Source: Arthrobacter burdickii
GTDB taxonomy: Bacteria; Actinomycetota; Actinomycetes; Actinomycetales; Micrococcaceae
Reading direction: 5' to 3'
Length of the DNA: 64,000 nucleotides
Assembly: GCF_030433645.1 (NCBI RefSeq)
Contig: NZ_JAROCG010000001.1
Coordinates: forward strand, 1,612,001-1,676,000
Made by a program: the position numbers and the translations under genes. The notes below the pieces were generated by a model that ran no database searches, was not told the origin of the DNA, and was given only the letters and a program-made list of their open reading frames with translations. Positions 1 to 14,431 of this stretch are shown piece after piece (position 1 is the stretch's first letter; each line of letters begins with the position of its first letter).

Positions 1-896
1 GGATGCGCCGGGTGGCGGTGGCCGCCGGCGTCGAGATCCGCACCGACGCCGACGTCGTCTCGATCGACACCGAGCCCCGGACGCCCGGCAGGTCCCCCCT
101 CGACCGCCGGGCCGCGACGGTGCGCGGGGTCACCTACCGCACGAACGGTACGACGACGTCGATCGGTGCCGACATCGTCGTGTCCGCCGCGGACCTCCAC
201 CACACCGAGACCACGATGCTGCCGGCGGACCTGCAGACGTACCCGGAGGGGTACTGGCAGAAGCGCGTGCCCGGTCCCAGTGCGCTGCTCCTCTACCTGG
301 GCGTCCGGGGAAGCCTGCCGCAGCTCGAACACCACACCCTGCTGTTCACGACGGACTGGCGCGACAACTTCGGGCGGATCTTCGGCAAGGAGACCTCCGT
401 GCCGTCACCGGCATCGCTGTACGTGTGCCGCCCGAGCGCCACGGACGGTTCCGTGGCCCCAGCCGGCCACGAGAACGTGTTCGTTCTCGTGCCCATCCCG
501 GCGGACGTCACGATCGGCAGGGGAGGGCTCGAGCGCGGGGGAGACGCGAGGGTCGAGGACCTGGCCGACGCCGTCATCGGCCAGATCTCGGAGTGGGCAG
601 GTATCCCCGATCTGGCCGAGCGCATCGTCGTCCGCCGCAGCTACGGGCCGCAGGACTTCGCCGACGACCTCAATGCGTGGCGCGGTACGTCGCTCGGTCC
701 GGCGCACATCCTGAAGCAGAGCGCGTTCTTCCGCGGCTCGAACCGCAGCGCGAAGGTCGGCAACCTCTTCTACGCGGGGAGTTCCACGGTTCCCGGCATC
801 GGCATCCCCATGTGCCTCATCAGTGCGGAACTCATCGTCAAACGGCTGCGCGGCGACACCAGCACGGGGCCGCTGCCGGAGCCTGCCGCCGGGTAG
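1..896 (+). CDS. crtI: Phytoene desaturase (CrtI-type) family oxidoreductase, C-terminal part
   Basis: About 297 residues are visible; the N-terminal FAD-binding part lies before the window. The frame is open to the left edge, and its first Met falls inside a typical CrtI segment (RRVAVAAGVEIRTDADV), so it is not the real start. The C-terminus carries the family signature YAGSSTVPGIGIPMCLISAE followed by IVKRLRGD, the region closing the FAD site in carotenoid desaturases and related amine oxidase-like enzymes. CrtI enzymes introduce double bases of conjugation (double bonds) into phytoene in carotenoid synthesis at the membrane. A diapophytoene desaturase or carotenoid ketolase/oxygenase of the same superfamily cannot be excluded without the N-terminus. 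A weak hairpin (938-955) follows, before the rpoB leader. Confidence 0.75.
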   Translation, partial: MRRVAVAAGVEIRTDADVVSIDTEPRTPGRSPLDRRAATVRGVTYRTNGTTTSIGADIVVSAADLHHTETTMLPADLQTYPEGYWQKRVPGPSALLLYLGVRGSLPQLEHHTLLFTTDWRDNFGRIFGKETSVPSPASLYVCRPSATDGSVAPAGHENVFVLVPIPADVTIGRGGLERGGDARVEDLADAVIGQISEWAGIPDLAERIVVRRSYGPQDFADDLNAWRGTSLGPAHILKQSAFFRGSNRSAKVGNLFYAGSSTVPGIGIPMCLISAELIVKRLRGDTSTGPLPEPAAG

Positions 897-937
897 GACG
901 GACCCCGGCCGCCGGATGCTACCGGCAGGACGTCCTC

Positions 938-955
938 CCCACCAGGTGTGGTGGG
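938..955 (+). terminator. Short hairpin after the desaturase gene
   Basis: CCCACCA and TGGTGGG form a 7-bp stem around a GGTG loop, followed by CTTG with no T-run. It could end the upstream transcript, but the stem is short and it abuts the possible rpoB -35 element. Confidence 0.35.
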
Positions 956-956
956 C

Positions 957-1012
957 TTGACGCAGGGAGGGGAGAGGAGCTATTGGACTTTACGCTACGC
1001 ATGCCGTAACGT
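957..1012 (+). promoter_or_regulatory. Candidate rpoB promoter region
   Basis: The roughly 310 bp before rpoB hold no gene. Two overlapping promoter-like pairs are visible: TTGACG (957-962), 18 bp, TATTGG (981-986); and TTGGAC (983-988), 18 bp, TAACGT (1007-1012). The second has the TAnnnT form usual for actinobacterial sigma-70 -10 boxes. Either would leave a leader of about 200 nt. This is read by eye only. Confidence 0.35.
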
Positions 1013-1196
1013 AGTTCTTTGCGTCTTCCCTCTAAACCTCAGCCTTCATATAGCGGTGGGCTTTGCTCTGCTCTCGTTGTTTAACCTGGCCATACGGTTG
1101 GGGTCACGCGGGCGGACACTGGTGGGCACTGAGATCCCCGCAGCATACTGCGGTGGCGGTGCTGAGGCGAATGCGCTGACAAGCCTGACGGTCTGT

Positions 1197-1203
1197 GGAA
1201 GGA
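1197..1203 (+). promoter_or_regulatory. rpoB ribosome binding site, selects a TTG start
   Basis: GGAAGGA lies 6 nt before the TTG at 1210. An in-frame GTG at 1195 overlaps this site and would add five residues not typical of the family, so the TTG is preferred. Confidence 0.75.
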
Positions 1204-1209
1204 TCCCTC

Positions 1210-4719
<3,510 letters not shown>

Positions 4720-4734
4720 GTTTCACCACACCGA

Positions 4735-4818
4735 ACCGGTGTTCGAACGCGGCCAACGAAATTTCTGGCGGCCGCGGACGGCCTTGAAATATTGAAGGCC
4801 GCTTCCTCGAACACCGGT
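4735..4818 (+). other. Nested inverted repeat in the rpoB-rpoC spacer
   Basis: A perfect 12-bp inverted repeat, ACCGGTGTTCGA (4735-4746) with TCGAACACCGGT (4807-4818), encloses a second hairpin, CGGCCTT (4779-4785) with AAGGCCG (4795-4801) around a 9-nt loop. No T-run follows, so it is unlikely to be a simple terminator. It may be an RNA processing or attenuation element. Confidence 0.6.
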
Positions 4819-4894
4819 CCGGTATGGGCCTAGCTCCCCGCCGCACCCCACAAGACTTCAAGAATTTAGAGAACAAAGAGAGAACAGGGACCCT

Positions 4895-7800
4895 ATGTCC
4901 AGCGAATCCTCCTTCGGCCTCATGCGAATCGGCCTTGCCACCGCGGACGAAATCCGCGGCTGGTCTTACGGCGAGGTCAAGAAGCCGGAAACCATCAACT
5001 ACCGCACGCTCAAGCCCGAGAAGGACGGCCTCTTCTGCGAGAAGATCTTCGGCCCTTCCCGTGACTGGGAGTGCTACTGCGGCAAGTACAAGCGTGTGCG
5101 CTTCAAGGGCATCATCTGTGAGCGCTGCGGCGTCGAGGTGACCCGCGCCAAGGTGCGCCGTGAGCGCATGGGGCACATCGAGCTTGCTGCTCCCGTCACG
5201 CACATCTGGTACTTCAAGGGCGTCCCCTCGCGCCTCGGCTACCTCCTCGACCTGGCTCCGAAGGACCTCGAGAAGGTCATCTATTTCGCGGCCTACATGA
5301 TCACCTCGGTCGACGAGGAGAACCGCCACGCCGAACTGCCGAACCTCCAGGCCGAGCACGACCTCGAGAAGAAGCAGATGACGGACCAGCGTGACTCCGA
5401 CATCGCCGCGATCGCCAAGGACCTCGAGGACGAGCTTGCCCGTCTCGAGGGCGAAGGCGCCAAGGCTGCCGACAAGAAGAAGGCACGCGACTCGGCCGAC
5501 CGCCAGATGGCGAACGTCCGCAAGCGCGCCGACGCCGACATCGAGCGCCTGGTCCAGGTGTGGGAGCGCTTCAAGACCCTGAAGGTCGCAGACCTCGAGG
5601 GCGACGAAGGACTCTACCGCGAGCTGCGCGACCGCTACGGCCTGTACTTCGAGGGCTCCATGGGCGCCGAGGCGATCAAGAAGCGCCTCGAGAACTTCGA
5701 CATGCCTGCCGAGGCAGAGATGCTGCGCGACATCATCCAGAACGGCAAGGGCCAGCGGAAGACGCGCGCCCTGAAGCGCCTCAAGGTGGTCAACGCGTTC
5801 CTGACGACGACGAACAGCCCCCTGGGCATGGTCCTCGACGCCGTGCCGGTGATCCCGCCGGAACTGCGCCCGATGGTCCAGCTCGACGGTGGCCGTTTCG
5901 CGACGTCCGACCTCAACGACCTGTACCGCCGCGTCATCAACCGGAACAACCGCCTCAAGCGCCTGCTGGACCTCGGAGCTCCCGAGATCATCGTGAACAA
6001 CGAGAAGCGCATGCTGCAGGAAGCGGTCGACTCCCTGTTCGACAACGGCCGCCGTGGCCGTCCGGTCACCGGACCGGGCAACCGTCCCCTGAAGTCCCTC
6101 TCGGACATGCTCAAGGGCAAGCAGGGTCGTTTCCGCCAGAACCTCCTCGGCAAGCGCGTCGACTACTCGGGCCGTTCGGTCATCGTTGTCGGCCCGCAGC
6201 TGAAGCTGCACCAGTGTGGTCTGCCCAAGCAGATGGCCCTGGAGCTCTTCAAGCCGTTCGTGATGAAGCGCCTGGTTGACCTCAACCACGCGCAGAACAT
6301 CAAGAGCGCCAAGCGCATGGTCGAGCGTTACCGCCCCCAGGTGTGGGACGTCCTCGAAGAGATCATCACCGAGCACCCCGTGCTGCTGAACCGTGCACCT
6401 ACCCTGCACCGCCTCGGCATCCAGGCGTTCGAGCCGCAGCTGGTGGAAGGCAAGGCCCTCCAGCTGCACCCCCTGGTCTGTGGTGCGTTCAACGCGGACT
6501 TCGACGGCGACCAGATGGCAGTCCACCTGCCGCTGAGCCCCGAGGCCCAGGCCGAGGCGCGCATCCTGATGCTCTCCTCGAACAACATCCTGAAGCCGTC
6601 CGACGGCCGTCCGGTCACCCTGCCCTCGCAGGACATGATCATCGGTCTGCACCACCTCACCACCAAGCGTGAGGGAAGTGCCGGCGAAGGCCGCGTCTTC
6701 ACCAGCGTCGCCGAGGCGATCATGGCGTTCGACATGGGCTCGCTCCACCTCAACTCGGTGGTCCGGATCCGCGTGGACAACTTCGTGCCCAGTGCCGACA
6801 TCGAGGCTCCCGAGGGCTGGGAGCCCGGTACGCCGGCGCTGATCGAGACCTCGCTCGGACAGGTCCTGTTCAACGAGACGCTTCCCCTGGACTACCCCTG
6901 GGTGGAGAAGGTCGCTGACAAGGGCCAGCTCTCGACGATCGTCAACGATCTGGCGGAGCGCTACCCGAAGGTCGTCACGGCGGCAACGCTGGACAACCTG
7001 AAGGACGCCGGTTTCTACTGGGCAACCCGCTCGGGCGTCACCGTCGCCATCTCGGACATCTCCGCGCCGATCAACAAGGCCGGCATCATGGAGGGCTACG
7101 AGACGCAGGCCGCCAAGGTCCAGTCGCAGTTCGACAAGGGGCTCATCGCCGACGAGGAGCGCCGCCAGGAGCTCATCGACATCTGGAACAAGGCGACCAA
7201 CGAGGTTGCCGCATCCATGCGCGACGCGATGCCGAAGGACAACACCATCAACCGCATGGTGTCCTCCGGTGCCCGTGGTAACTGGCTGCAGGTCCGCCAG
7301 ATCGCCGGTATCCGTGGCCTCGTGGCCAACCCGAAGGGCGAGATCATCCCTCGTCCGATCAAGTCCTCGTACCGCGAGGGCCTGTCGGTCCTGGAGTACT
7401 TCATCGCGACGCACGGTGCCCGTAAGGGCCTCGCCGACACCGCCCTGCGTACGGCCAACTCGGGTTACCTGACCCGACGCCTGGTCGACGTCTCGCAGGA
7501 CGTCATCGTCCGCGAGGACGACTGCGGGACCGAGCGTGGCCTGAAGGTCACCATCGCCGTGCCGAACGCCGATGGCGAGCTGGTGCTGCACGAGGAGGTC
7601 GAGAACTCGGCGTACGCACGTACGCTGGCCACCGACGTCGTCGATTCCAAGGGGGAGGTGCTCGCTGCCGCGGGCTCCGACGTCGGGGACGTGCTCATCG
7701 GTGAACTGTTCGAGGCCGGTATCGCCGAGATCAAGGTCCGCTCTGTGCTCACCTGTGAGTCCAGTGTCGGAACCTGTGCCCTGTGCTACGGCCGTTCGCT

Positions 7801-8788
7801 CGCGACCGGCAAGACCGTGGACATCGGAGAGGCCGTCGGCATCATCGCCGCACAGTCCATCGGTGAGCCCGGTACCCAGCTGACCATGCGTACCTTCCAC
7901 ACCGGTGGTGTCGCATCGGCGGAGGACATCACCCAGGGTCTGCCCCGTATCCAGGAGCTCTTCGAGGCGCGTACCCCCAAGGGTGTCGCCCCGATCTCCG
8001 AGGTCGCAGGGCGCGTCACCATCGAGGATGCCGAGAAGCAGCTTCGCCTGGTGGTCACCCCGGATGACGGCTCCGAGGAGATCGCGTACCCGGTCCTCCG
8101 GCGTGCACGCCTCCTGGTCGCCGACGGCGACCACGTCGAGGTTGGGCAGCAGCTCGTCTTCGGTGCGGTCGACCCGAAGCAGATCCTGCGTATCCTGGGC
8201 CCCCGCAAGGCGCAGGAGTTCCTGGTGGACGAGGTCCAGCGCGTGTACCGCAGCCAGGGTGTGGGCATCCACGACAAGCACGTGGAGGTCATCGTCCGCC
8301 AGATGCTGCGTCGCGTCACCGTGATCGAGTCCGGCGAGTCGGACCTGCTCCCCGGTGAGCTGGCAGAGCGTCGCCGCTTCGAGGACGAGAACCGTCGCGT
8401 GGTATCCGAGGGCAAGAAGCCGGCGTCCGGCCGTCCCGAGCTCATGGGTATCACCAAGGCGTCGCTCGCCACCGAGTCGTGGCTGTCGGCCGCTTCCTTC
8501 CAGGAGACCACGCGTGTCCTCACGCAGGCCGCCATGGAAGGCAAGAGCGATCCGCTGCTGGGCCTCAAGGAGAACGTCATCATCGGTAAGCTCATCCCGG
8601 CCGGTACCGGCCTGGACCGCTACACGAAGGTCACGGTCGAGCCCACCGAGGAAGCCAAGGCGAACCTCTTCACCGGTCCGAGCGCGTTCAGCGACTTCGA
8701 CTACGCCGGTGTCGAGGGTGGCCTGAGCCCCGAGTTCCACGCCATCCCGCTGGACGACTACGACATGGGCAACAGCGACTTCCGCTGA
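4895..8788 (+). CDS. rpoC: DNA-directed RNA polymerase subunit beta'
   Basis: 1297 residues, full length. The largest core subunit carries the catalytic Mg2+ triad in [12 protein letters not shown] (Asp535, Asp537, Asp539). The N-terminal zinc-binding site is visible as [19 protein letters not shown] around residues 60-80, and a second Cys cluster lies near residue 950 ([13 protein letters not shown]). The bridge-helix/trigger-loop region includes [20 protein letters not shown]. It starts at an ATG and ends just before a strong terminator (8804-8839), so rpoBC forms one unit separate from the str genes. Confidence 0.98.
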   Translation: MSSESSFGLMRIGLATADEIRGWSYGEVKKPETINYRTLKPEKDGLFCEKIFGPSRDWECYCGKYKRVRFKGIICERCGVEVTRAKVRRERMGHIELAAPVTHIWYFKGVPSRLGYLLDLAPKDLEKVIYFAAYMITSVDEENRHAELPNLQAEHDLEKKQMTDQRDSDIAAIAKDLEDELARLEGEGAKAADKKKARDSADRQMANVRKRADADIERLVQVWERFKTLKVADLEGDEGLYRELRDRYGLYFEGSMGAEAIKKRLENFDMPAEAEMLRDIIQNGKGQRKTRALKRLKVVNAFLTTTNSPLGMVLDAVPVIPPELRPMVQLDGGRFATSDLNDLYRRVINRNNRLKRLLDLGAPEIIVNNEKRMLQEAVDSLFDNGRRGRPVTGPGNRPLKSLSDMLKGKQGRFRQNLLGKRVDYSGRSVIVVGPQLKLHQCGLPKQMALELFKPFVMKRLVDLNHAQNIKSAKRMVERYRPQVWDVLEEIITEHPVLLNRAPTLHRLGIQAFEPQLVEGKALQLHPLVCGAFNADFDGDQMAVHLPLSPEAQAEARILMLSSNNILKPSDGRPVTLPSQDMIIGLHHLTTKREGSAGEGRVFTSVAEAIMAFDMGSLHLNSVVRIRVDNFVPSADIEAPEGWEPGTPALIETSLGQVLFNETLPLDYPWVEKVADKGQLSTIVNDLAERYPKVVTAATLDNLKDAGFYWATRSGVTVAISDISAPINKAGIMEGYETQAAKVQSQFDKGLIADEERRQELIDIWNKATNEVAASMRDAMPKDNTINRMVSSGARGNWLQVRQIAGIRGLVANPKGEIIPRPIKSSYREGLSVLEYFIATHGARKGLADTALRTANSGYLTRRLVDVSQDVIVREDDCGTERGLKVTIAVPNADGELVLHEEVENSAYARTLATDVVDSKGEVLAAAGSDVGDVLIGELFEAGIAEIKVRSVLTCESSVGTCALCYGRSLATGKTVDIGEAVGIIAAQSIGEPGTQLTMRTFHTGGVASAEDITQGLPRIQELFEARTPKGVAPISEVAGRVTIEDAEKQLRLVVTPDDGSEEIAYPVLRRARLLVADGDHVEVGQQLVFGAVDPKQILRILGPRKAQEFLVDEVQRVYRSQGVGIHDKHVEVIVRQMLRRVTVIESGESDLLPGELAERRRFEDENRRVVSEGKKPASGRPELMGITKASLATESWLSAASFQETTRVLTQAAMEGKSDPLLGLKENVIIGKLIPAGTGLDRYTKVTVEPTEEAKANLFTGPSAFSDFDYAGVEGGLSPEFHAIPLDDYDMGNSDFR

Positions 8789-8803
8789 ACCTGACTGTCG
8801 GAC

Positions 8804-8839
8804 GGAAAGGCCCCGGACCACTAGGTCCGGGGCCTTTCC
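8804..8839 (+). terminator. Terminator after rpoC
   Basis: A perfect 16-bp stem, GGAAAGGCCCCGGACC with GGTCCGGGGCCTTTCC, around the tetraloop ACTA, 15 bp after the rpoC stop. The right arm contains TTT but there is no long T-tract, as is common in high-GC actinobacteria. Confidence 0.9.
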
Positions 8840-8901
8840 CGTTCGCCCCGTCGTCGCCCGCCAGCGGGGAGCGGGGTACGCGAAGGGGCATGCCGGATCT
8901 C

Positions 8902-8910
8902 TGGTAGACT
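8902..8910 (+). promoter_or_regulatory. Candidate extended -10 promoter of the str operon
   Basis: TGGTAGACT is an extended -10 (TGn + TAnnnT) followed by TG. No good -35 is seen. It lies 245 bp before rpsL in an otherwise gene-free 366-bp gap, downstream of the rpoC terminator. The TAGACTTG form recurs before tuf. Confidence 0.5.
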
Positions 8911-9154
8911 TGGGACCAATTGTTTGTGTGGCAAAGGATCGGCGTTGCGAAACGTATCTCCGCGTTGTACGTAAGTTGTACAACGAATGCCACATTTTCG
9001 CACGCCTACAGTCGTTTCGCGGCAGCTTGTTCGTTGGTAGTGCGCCAAACGACTGATCATCCCGACCTCTGGATGGCGGGGCCCTGCGAAGCGGCCGCAA
9101 CCGCGGAGTAGGGCGACAGGGATCTCATCTTCTGACATTACGGAGAACACGAAA

Positions 9155-9529
9155 GTGCCTACGATTAACCAGCTGGTCCGCAAGGGCCGGTCACCTAAGG
9201 TCTCCAAGACCAAGGCGCCCGCACTCAAGGGCAGCCCCATGAAGCGCGGCGTTTGCACCCGCGTCTACACCACCACCCCGAAGAAGCCGAACTCGGCTCT
9301 CCGCAAGGTCGCCCGCGTGCGCCTCAACGGTGGCATCGAAGTTACCGCCTACATCCCCGGTGTCGGTCACAACCTTCAGGAACACTCCATCGTGCTCGTG
9401 CGCGGCGGACGTGTGAAGGACCTTCCCGGTGTCCGATACAAGATCATCCGTGGCGCGCTCGACACCCAGGGCGTGAAGAACCGCAAGCAGGCTCGCAGCC
9501 GCTACGGCGCAAAGATGGAGAAGAAGTAA
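9155..9529 (+). CDS. rpsL: 30S ribosomal protein S12
   Basis: 124 residues with a GTG start. S12 sits at the decoding centre of the 30S subunit. The two streptomycin-contact regions are wild type: [12 protein letters not shown] with Lys43, and [13 protein letters not shown] with Lys88, so no classic streptomycin-resistance substitution is present. It is the first gene of the str cluster; rpsG starts one base after its stop codon, which indicates translational coupling. Confidence 0.98.
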   Translation: MPTINQLVRKGRSPKVSKTKAPALKGSPMKRGVCTRVYTTTPKKPNSALRKVARVRLNGGIEVTAYIPGVGHNLQEHSIVLVRGGRVKDLPGVRYKIIRGALDTQGVKNRKQARSRYGAKMEKK

Positions 9530-9530
9530 T

Positions 9531-10001
9531 ATGCCTCGTAAGGGCCCGGCCCCCAAGCGGCCGCTCGTACTCGATCCCGTCTACGGTTCACCCCTGGTCA
9601 CGCAGCTGATCAACAAGGTGCTCGTCGACGGCAAGAAGTCCACCGCTGAGCGCATCGTCTACGGTGCCCTCGAAGGCGCACGCGCCAAGTCAGGTGGCGA
9701 CCCCGTGGCAGCCCTCAAGAAGGCCATGGACAACGTGAAGCCGACCCTCGAGGTCCGCTCACGCCGTGTGGGTGGAGCCACCTACCAGGTCCCCGTCGAG
9801 GTCAAGCCCGGTCGTTCGACCGCCCTGGCCCTTCGCTGGCTCGTCGGCTACTCCAAGGCCCGTCGCGAGAAGACCATGACCGAGCGCCTCCAGAACGAGA
9901 TCCTGGACGCTTCCAACGGTCTCGGTGCCGCAGTCAAGCGCCGTGAAGACACGCACAAGATGGCCGAGTCGAACAAGGCCTTCGCACACTACCGCTGGTA
10001 G
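9531..10001 (+). CDS. rpsG: 30S ribosomal protein S7
   Basis: 156 residues with an ATG start, normal length. S7 binds the 3' major domain of 16S rRNA and nucleates assembly of the 30S head. The N-terminus [10 protein letters not shown] and the conserved block [12 protein letters not shown] are recognisable, as is the C-terminal [15 protein letters not shown]. In E. coli S7 is the autogenous repressor of the str operon; whether that holds here cannot be told. fusA follows after 87 bp. Confidence 0.98.
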   Translation: MPRKGPAPKRPLVLDPVYGSPLVTQLINKVLVDGKKSTAERIVYGALEGARAKSGGDPVAALKKAMDNVKPTLEVRSRRVGGATYQVPVEVKPGRSTALALRWLVGYSKARREKTMTERLQNEILDASNGLGAAVKRREDTHKMAESNKAFAHYRW

Positions 10002-10088
10002 CAGATCTGCCGGCCGGGCCGGAACCCCACCAGGGACGGCCCGGCCGGCGGTCCAGCAGAACTCCATTTTCGTAATAAGGGAGACACC

Positions 10089-12203
10089 GTGGCACAGGAC
10101 GTGCTTACCGACCTCAACAAGGTCCGCAACATCGGCATCATGGCCCACATCGATGCCGGCAAGACCACCACTACCGAGCGCATCCTGTTCTACACGGGTG
10201 TAAACCACAAGATCGGTGAGACGCACGACGGCGCCTCCACCACCGACTGGATGGAACAGGAGAAGGAGCGCGGCATCACCATCACGTCTGCCGCCGTGAC
10301 CTGCTTCTGGGAGAACAACCAGATCAACATCATCGACACCCCCGGGCACGTCGACTTCACCGTCGAGGTCGAGCGCTCACTGCGCGTCCTCGACGGCGCC
10401 GTCGCCGTGTTCGACGGCAAGGAGGGCGTTGAGCCCCAGTCGGAGACCGTGTGGCGCCAGGCCGACAAGTACGAAGTGCCCCGCATCTGCTTCGTCAACA
10501 AGATGGACAAGCTGGGCGCCGACTTCTACTTCACCGTCGACACCATCATCAGCCGCCTGGGCGCCAAGCCCCTCGTGCTGCAGCTCCCGATCGGCGCCGA
10601 GAACGACTTCATCGGCGTCGTCGACCTGCTCCACATGCGCGCCCTCGTCTGGCCCGGCGATGTCAAGGGTGACGTGACCATGGGTGCGAAGTACGAGGTC
10701 CAGGAGATCCCCGCCGACCTCCAGGAGAAGGCCGAGGAGTACCGCGCGACGCTCGTCGAGACCGTCGCCGAGTCCTCCGACGAGCTCATGAACAAGTACC
10801 TCGAGGGCGAAGAGATCTCCATCGCGGAGCTGAAGGCCGGCATCCGCAAGATGACGATCAACTCCGAGCTCTACCCGATCCTCTGCGGTTCCGCGTTCAA
10901 GAACCGCGGAGTGCAGCCGATGCTCGACGCCGTCATCGACTACCTGCCCTCGCCCCTCGACGTCCCCCCGATGATCGGCCACGATCCCCGGGACGAAGAG
11001 ACCGAGCTGACGCGCAAGCCCAGCACGGAGGAGCCGTTCTCGGCCCTCGCGTTCAAGGTTGCGACGCACCCGTTCTTCGGCCAGCTGACGTTCATCCGCG
11101 TGTACTCGGGCCAGGTGTCCGCCGGCACGCAGGTGACCAACTCGACGAAGTCGAAGAAGGAGCGCATCGGCAAGCTGTTCCAGATGCACGCCAACAAGGA
11201 GATTCCCGTCGAGGAAGCCCTTGCCGGCCACATCTACGCAGCGATCGGCCTGAAGGACACCACCACCGGTGACACCCTGTCCGACTCGGCCAACCAGATC
11301 GTCCTCGAGTCCATGAGCTTCCCGGCTCCCGTGATCTCGGTGGCCATCGAGCCCAAGACGAAGGGTGACCAGGAGAAGCTCTCCACGGCCATCCAGAAGC
11401 TCTCGGCCGAGGATCCCACCTTCCAGGTGTCCCTCAACGAGGACACCGGGCAGACGATCATCGCCGGCATGGGCGAGCTCCACCTGGACATCCTGGTGGA
11501 CCGCATGCGCCGCGAGTTCAAGGTCGAGGCGAACGTGGGCAAGCCCCAGGTCGCCTACCGTGAAACCATCAAGCGCGTCGTCGCCAAGCACGACTACACG
11601 CACAAGAAGCAGACCGGTGGTTCGGGCCAGTTCGCGAAGATCCAGATCGCGATCGAACCCCTGGACACGTCCGAGGGCGAGCTCTACTCGTTCGACAACA
11701 AGGTCACCGGTGGACGCGTTCCCCGCGAGTACATCCCGAGTGTCGACGCCGGCATCCAGGACGCACTCAACGACGGCGTGCTGGCCGGTTACCCGGTCGT
11801 CGGCATCAAGGCGACGCTGCTCGACGGCGCCTACCACGACGTCGACTCCTCCGAAATGGCCTTCAAGATCGCCGGACGTATGGCGTTCAAGGAAGCTGCT
11901 CGGATGGCGCAGCCCGTCCTGCTCGAGCCGCTGATGGACGTCGAGGTGCGCACCCCTGAGGAATACATGGGTGAAGTCATCGGTGACCTCAACTCCCGCC
12001 GTGGACAGATGCAGTCGATGGAGGACGCCAGCGGCGTGAAGGTCATCCGTGCCTTCGTTCCGCTGTCCGGAATGTTCGGGTACATCGGTGACCTGCGCTC
12101 GAAGACCCAGGGTCGCGCAGTGTACTCGATGCAGTTCAACAGCTACTCGGAGGTCCCGAAGGCGGTAGCCGACGAGATCATCCAGAAGACGCGCGGCGAG
12201 TAA
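10089..12203 (+). CDS. fusA: Elongation factor G
   Basis: 704 residues with a GTG start and a clear AAGGGAG-type ribosome binding site. It is the GTPase that drives translocation on the ribosome. G1 is [12 protein letters not shown] (residues 19-30), G3 is DTPGHVDFT and G4 is NKMD. Domains II-V follow, ending in the domain V region [14 protein letters not shown]. No fusidic acid-resistance change is obvious by eye. It is followed by a GC-rich hairpin and a separate promoter-like element for tuf. Confidence 0.98.
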   Translation: MAQDVLTDLNKVRNIGIMAHIDAGKTTTTERILFYTGVNHKIGETHDGASTTDWMEQEKERGITITSAAVTCFWENNQINIIDTPGHVDFTVEVERSLRVLDGAVAVFDGKEGVEPQSETVWRQADKYEVPRICFVNKMDKLGADFYFTVDTIISRLGAKPLVLQLPIGAENDFIGVVDLLHMRALVWPGDVKGDVTMGAKYEVQEIPADLQEKAEEYRATLVETVAESSDELMNKYLEGEEISIAELKAGIRKMTINSELYPILCGSAFKNRGVQPMLDAVIDYLPSPLDVPPMIGHDPRDEETELTRKPSTEEPFSALAFKVATHPFFGQLTFIRVYSGQVSAGTQVTNSTKSKKERIGKLFQMHANKEIPVEEALAGHIYAAIGLKDTTTGDTLSDSANQIVLESMSFPAPVISVAIEPKTKGDQEKLSTAIQKLSAEDPTFQVSLNEDTGQTIIAGMGELHLDILVDRMRREFKVEANVGKPQVAYRETIKRVVAKHDYTHKKQTGGSGQFAKIQIAIEPLDTSEGELYSFDNKVTGGRVPREYIPSVDAGIQDALNDGVLAGYPVVGIKATLLDGAYHDVDSSEMAFKIAGRMAFKEAARMAQPVLLEPLMDVEVRTPEEYMGEVIGDLNSRRGQMQSMEDASGVKVIRAFVPLSGMFGYIGDLRSKTQGRAVYSMQFNSYSEVPKAVADEIIQKTRGE

Positions 12204-12271
12204 GCCCCCTCCCGGAAACGGGATTTCCGGAGAGAGCCGGCCTGTCCGAGGGCAGGTCGGCCCCCTCTCCA

Positions 12272-12297
12272 GCTGCCGGCCCGGTCGGGCCGGCAGC
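12272..12297 (+). terminator. GC-rich hairpin between fusA and tuf
   Basis: GCTGCCGGCCCG and CGGGCCGGCAGC form a near-perfect 12-bp palindrome with GT at the centre. No T-run follows. It probably reduces readthrough into tuf or stabilises the fusA mRNA. Confidence 0.55.
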
Positions 12298-12331
12298 GCA
12301 CAGCAATTTCATCAAAACCAAAAGCCCCCAG

Positions 12332-12337
12332 TAGACT
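12332..12337 (+). promoter_or_regulatory. Candidate -10 box of tuf
   Basis: TAGACT followed by TG lies 69 bp before the tuf start. It is the same octamer (TAGACTTG) as before rpsL. No convincing -35 is seen. It would give EF-Tu its own promoter, as is common for this very highly expressed gene. Confidence 0.5.
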
Positions 12338-12405
12338 TGCATGAGTTTCAGCTGCGAAAAGCGCGGCTGGGAAGCAATTCTTCTCAAACGTTCTAGGAGG
12401 AACCC

Positions 12406-13596
12406 GTGGCGAAGGCAAAGTTCGAGCGGACTAAGCCGCACGTTAACATCGGCACCATCGGTCACGTCGACCATGGTAAGACCACGTTGACGGCTGCCAT
12501 TTCCAAGGTGCTGTACGACAAGTACCCCACTCTCAACGAGCAGCGTGACTTCGCGTCGATCGACTCGGCTCCCGAGGAGAAGCAGCGCGGCATCACCATC
12601 AACATCTCGCATGTTGAGTACCAGACCGAGAAGCGCCACTACGCACACGTAGACGCTCCCGGCCACGCTGACTACATCAAGAACATGATCACCGGTGCGG
12701 CCCAGATGGATGGTGCCATCCTCGTTGTCGCCGCCACCGACGGTCCCATGGCCCAGACCCGCGAGCACGTTCTGCTCGCCCGCCAGGTCGGCGTTCCCTA
12801 CCTGCTGGTCGCGCTGAACAAGTCCGACATGGTCGACGACGAGGAGCTCCTGGACCTCGTCGAGATGGAGGTCCGCGAACTGCTCAGCTCGCAGGGCTTC
12901 GACGGCGACGAGGCTCCTGTAGTCCGCGTCTCCGGCCTCAAGGCCCTCGAAGGCGACCCCGAGTGGGTCAAGTCCGTCGAGGAACTGATGGAAGCTGTCG
13001 ACAACAACGTGCCGGACCCCGTGCGCGACAAGGACAAGCCCTTCCTCATGCCCGTCGAGGACGTCTTCACGATCACCGGTCGTGGAACCGTCGTCACCGG
13101 CCGCGCCGAGCGCGGAACCCTCGCCATCAACTCCGAGGTCGAGATCGTCGGTATCCGTCCGGTCCAGAAGACCACGGTCACCGGTATCGAGATGTTCCAC
13201 AAGCAGCTCGACGAAGCCTGGGCAGGCGAGAACTGTGGTCTGCTCCTCCGCGGCATCAAGCGCGAGGACGTAGAGCGCGGCCAGGTCATCGTGAAGCCGG
13301 GTTCCATCACCCCTCACACCGACTTCGAGGCCAACGTCTACATCCTGGCCAAGGACGAGGGTGGGCGTCACAACCCGTTCTACTCGAACTACCGCCCGCA
13401 GTTCTACTTCCGCACCACGGACGTAACCGGCGTCATCACCCTCCCCGAGGGCACTGAAATGGTTATGCCCGGCGACAACACTGAGATGACCGTTGCGCTC
13501 ATCCAGCCCATTGCCATGGAAGAGGGCCTCGGCTTCGCTATCCGCGAAGGCGGCCGCACCGTTGGTTCGGGACGTGTCACCAAGATCCTGAAGTAG
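12406..13596 (+). CDS. tuf: Elongation factor Tu
   Basis: 396 residues with a GTG start and a strong AGGAGG site 8 nt upstream. It is the GTPase that delivers aminoacyl-tRNA to the ribosome. G1 is GHVDHGKTT (residues 19-27), G3 is DAPGHADY and G4 is NKSD; the effector block GITIN is intact. Domains 2 and 3 follow, with the C-terminus [12 protein letters not shown] 17-bp terminator stem lies about 25 bp downstream, so tuf ends the str region. Confidence 0.98.
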   Translation: MAKAKFERTKPHVNIGTIGHVDHGKTTLTAAISKVLYDKYPTLNEQRDFASIDSAPEEKQRGITINISHVEYQTEKRHYAHVDAPGHADYIKNMITGAAQMDGAILVVAATDGPMAQTREHVLLARQVGVPYLLVALNKSDMVDDEELLDLVEMEVRELLSSQGFDGDEAPVVRVSGLKALEGDPEWVKSVEELMEAVDNNVPDPVRDKDKPFLMPVEDVFTITGRGTVVTGRAERGTLAINSEVEIVGIRPVQKTTVTGIEMFHKQLDEAWAGENCGLLLRGIKREDVERGQVIVKPGSITPHTDFEANVYILAKDEGGRHNPFYSNYRPQFYFRTTDVTGVITLPEGTEMVMPGDNTEMTVALIQPIAMEEGLGFAIREGGRTVGSGRVTKILK

Positions 13597-13621
13597 TCTT
13601 CCGACTGCCGACGTGATGTCG

Positions 13622-13659
13622 AAGAAGGGCCCCGCTGCTGATGCAGCGGGGCCCTTCTT
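13622..13659 (+). terminator. Terminator after tuf
   Basis: A perfect 17-bp stem (AAGAAGGGCCCCGCTGC with its exact complement) around the loop TGAT. The right arm ends in TTCTT. Confidence 0.9.
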
Positions 13660-14106
13660 GTGTCGGCGCTCCAAAGCGGGCAGCCCGTTCGCGGCACGGG
13701 GCCGGAGGGGGAGCGCGCGGTCCGGATCGTCGGGCAGAGGAGTGGCAGGGCCCTCCCGATTGGCGTTATCCCGGCGTCTCTGCCACACTGGATAAGTTGT
13801 TCAAGCGCTCGCGCGCGCGGTCTGAGACCTTCTCCCGGTCAGGATAATGCCTGATGCAGGGATGTGGTCCGCCGGCATGTGCGGCCCAAATATAATCCAC
13901 CCCGTTCGGCTCGGCCGGAATTCGCGGACCGTGTGTGTCTAGGAAAAGCGACACGCCCGAGCGCGGGGGTCGGAGCCCTAGCAGGGTGAGGAACCCGGAT
14001 TCCTTCCGGATTCAGCCTGCAGGGAAGCGTCGCACAACGGACGCAGGAAATGTACGTACGTACCGGAACTGCCCAGGCAGTTATGTAGAGAGAGAGTCGA
14101 GACGCC
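13660..14106 (+). promoter_or_regulatory. S10 operon upstream region
   Basis: About 450 bp without a supported gene. A perfect TATAAT lies at 13891-13896, but no good -35 is seen 16-19 bp before it. A second possibility is GATAAT at 13843-13848. From TATAAT the leader would be about 210 nt, and it includes a small hairpin AACTGCC-CA-GGCAGTT (14067-14082) just before rpsJ. Such leaders carry L4-dependent control in some bacteria; nothing here proves that. Confidence 0.45.
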
Positions 14107-14415
14107 ATGGCGGGACAGAAAATCCGCATCCGGCTGAAGTCATATGACCACGAGGTCATTGATGTTTCAGCACGGAAGATCGTTGAGACGGTGACGCGCG
14201 CAGGCGCAACGGTAGTGGGCCCCGTGCCCCTGCCCACGGAGAAGAACGTATTCGTTGTCATCCGGTCCCCGCACAAGTACAAGGACAGCCGTGAGCACTT
14301 TGAAATGCGTACTCACAAGCGTCTGATCGACATCATTGATCCCACGCCCAAGGCCGTTGATTCGCTGATGCGTCTCGACCTGCCTGCGGACGTGAACATC
14401 GAAATCAAGCTGTAA
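14107..14415 (+). CDS. rpsJ: 30S ribosomal protein S10
   Basis: 102 residues, normal length ([38 protein letters not shown]). It belongs to the 30S head and is also the NusE partner of NusB in antitermination. It is the first gene of the S10 cluster and starts at an ATG preceded by a weak GAGAG-type site. rplC follows after 16 bp. Confidence 0.98.
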   Translation: MAGQKIRIRLKSYDHEVIDVSARKIVETVTRAGATVVGPVPLPTEKNVFVVIRSPHKYKDSREHFEMRTHKRLIDIIDPTPKAVDSLMRLDLPADVNIEIKL

Positions 14416-14431
14416 GGGAGAGCGGATACAC

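Noticed and set aside
13613-13854. Several short frames after tuf
   Set aside because: They overlap the tuf terminator and have no ribosome binding site.
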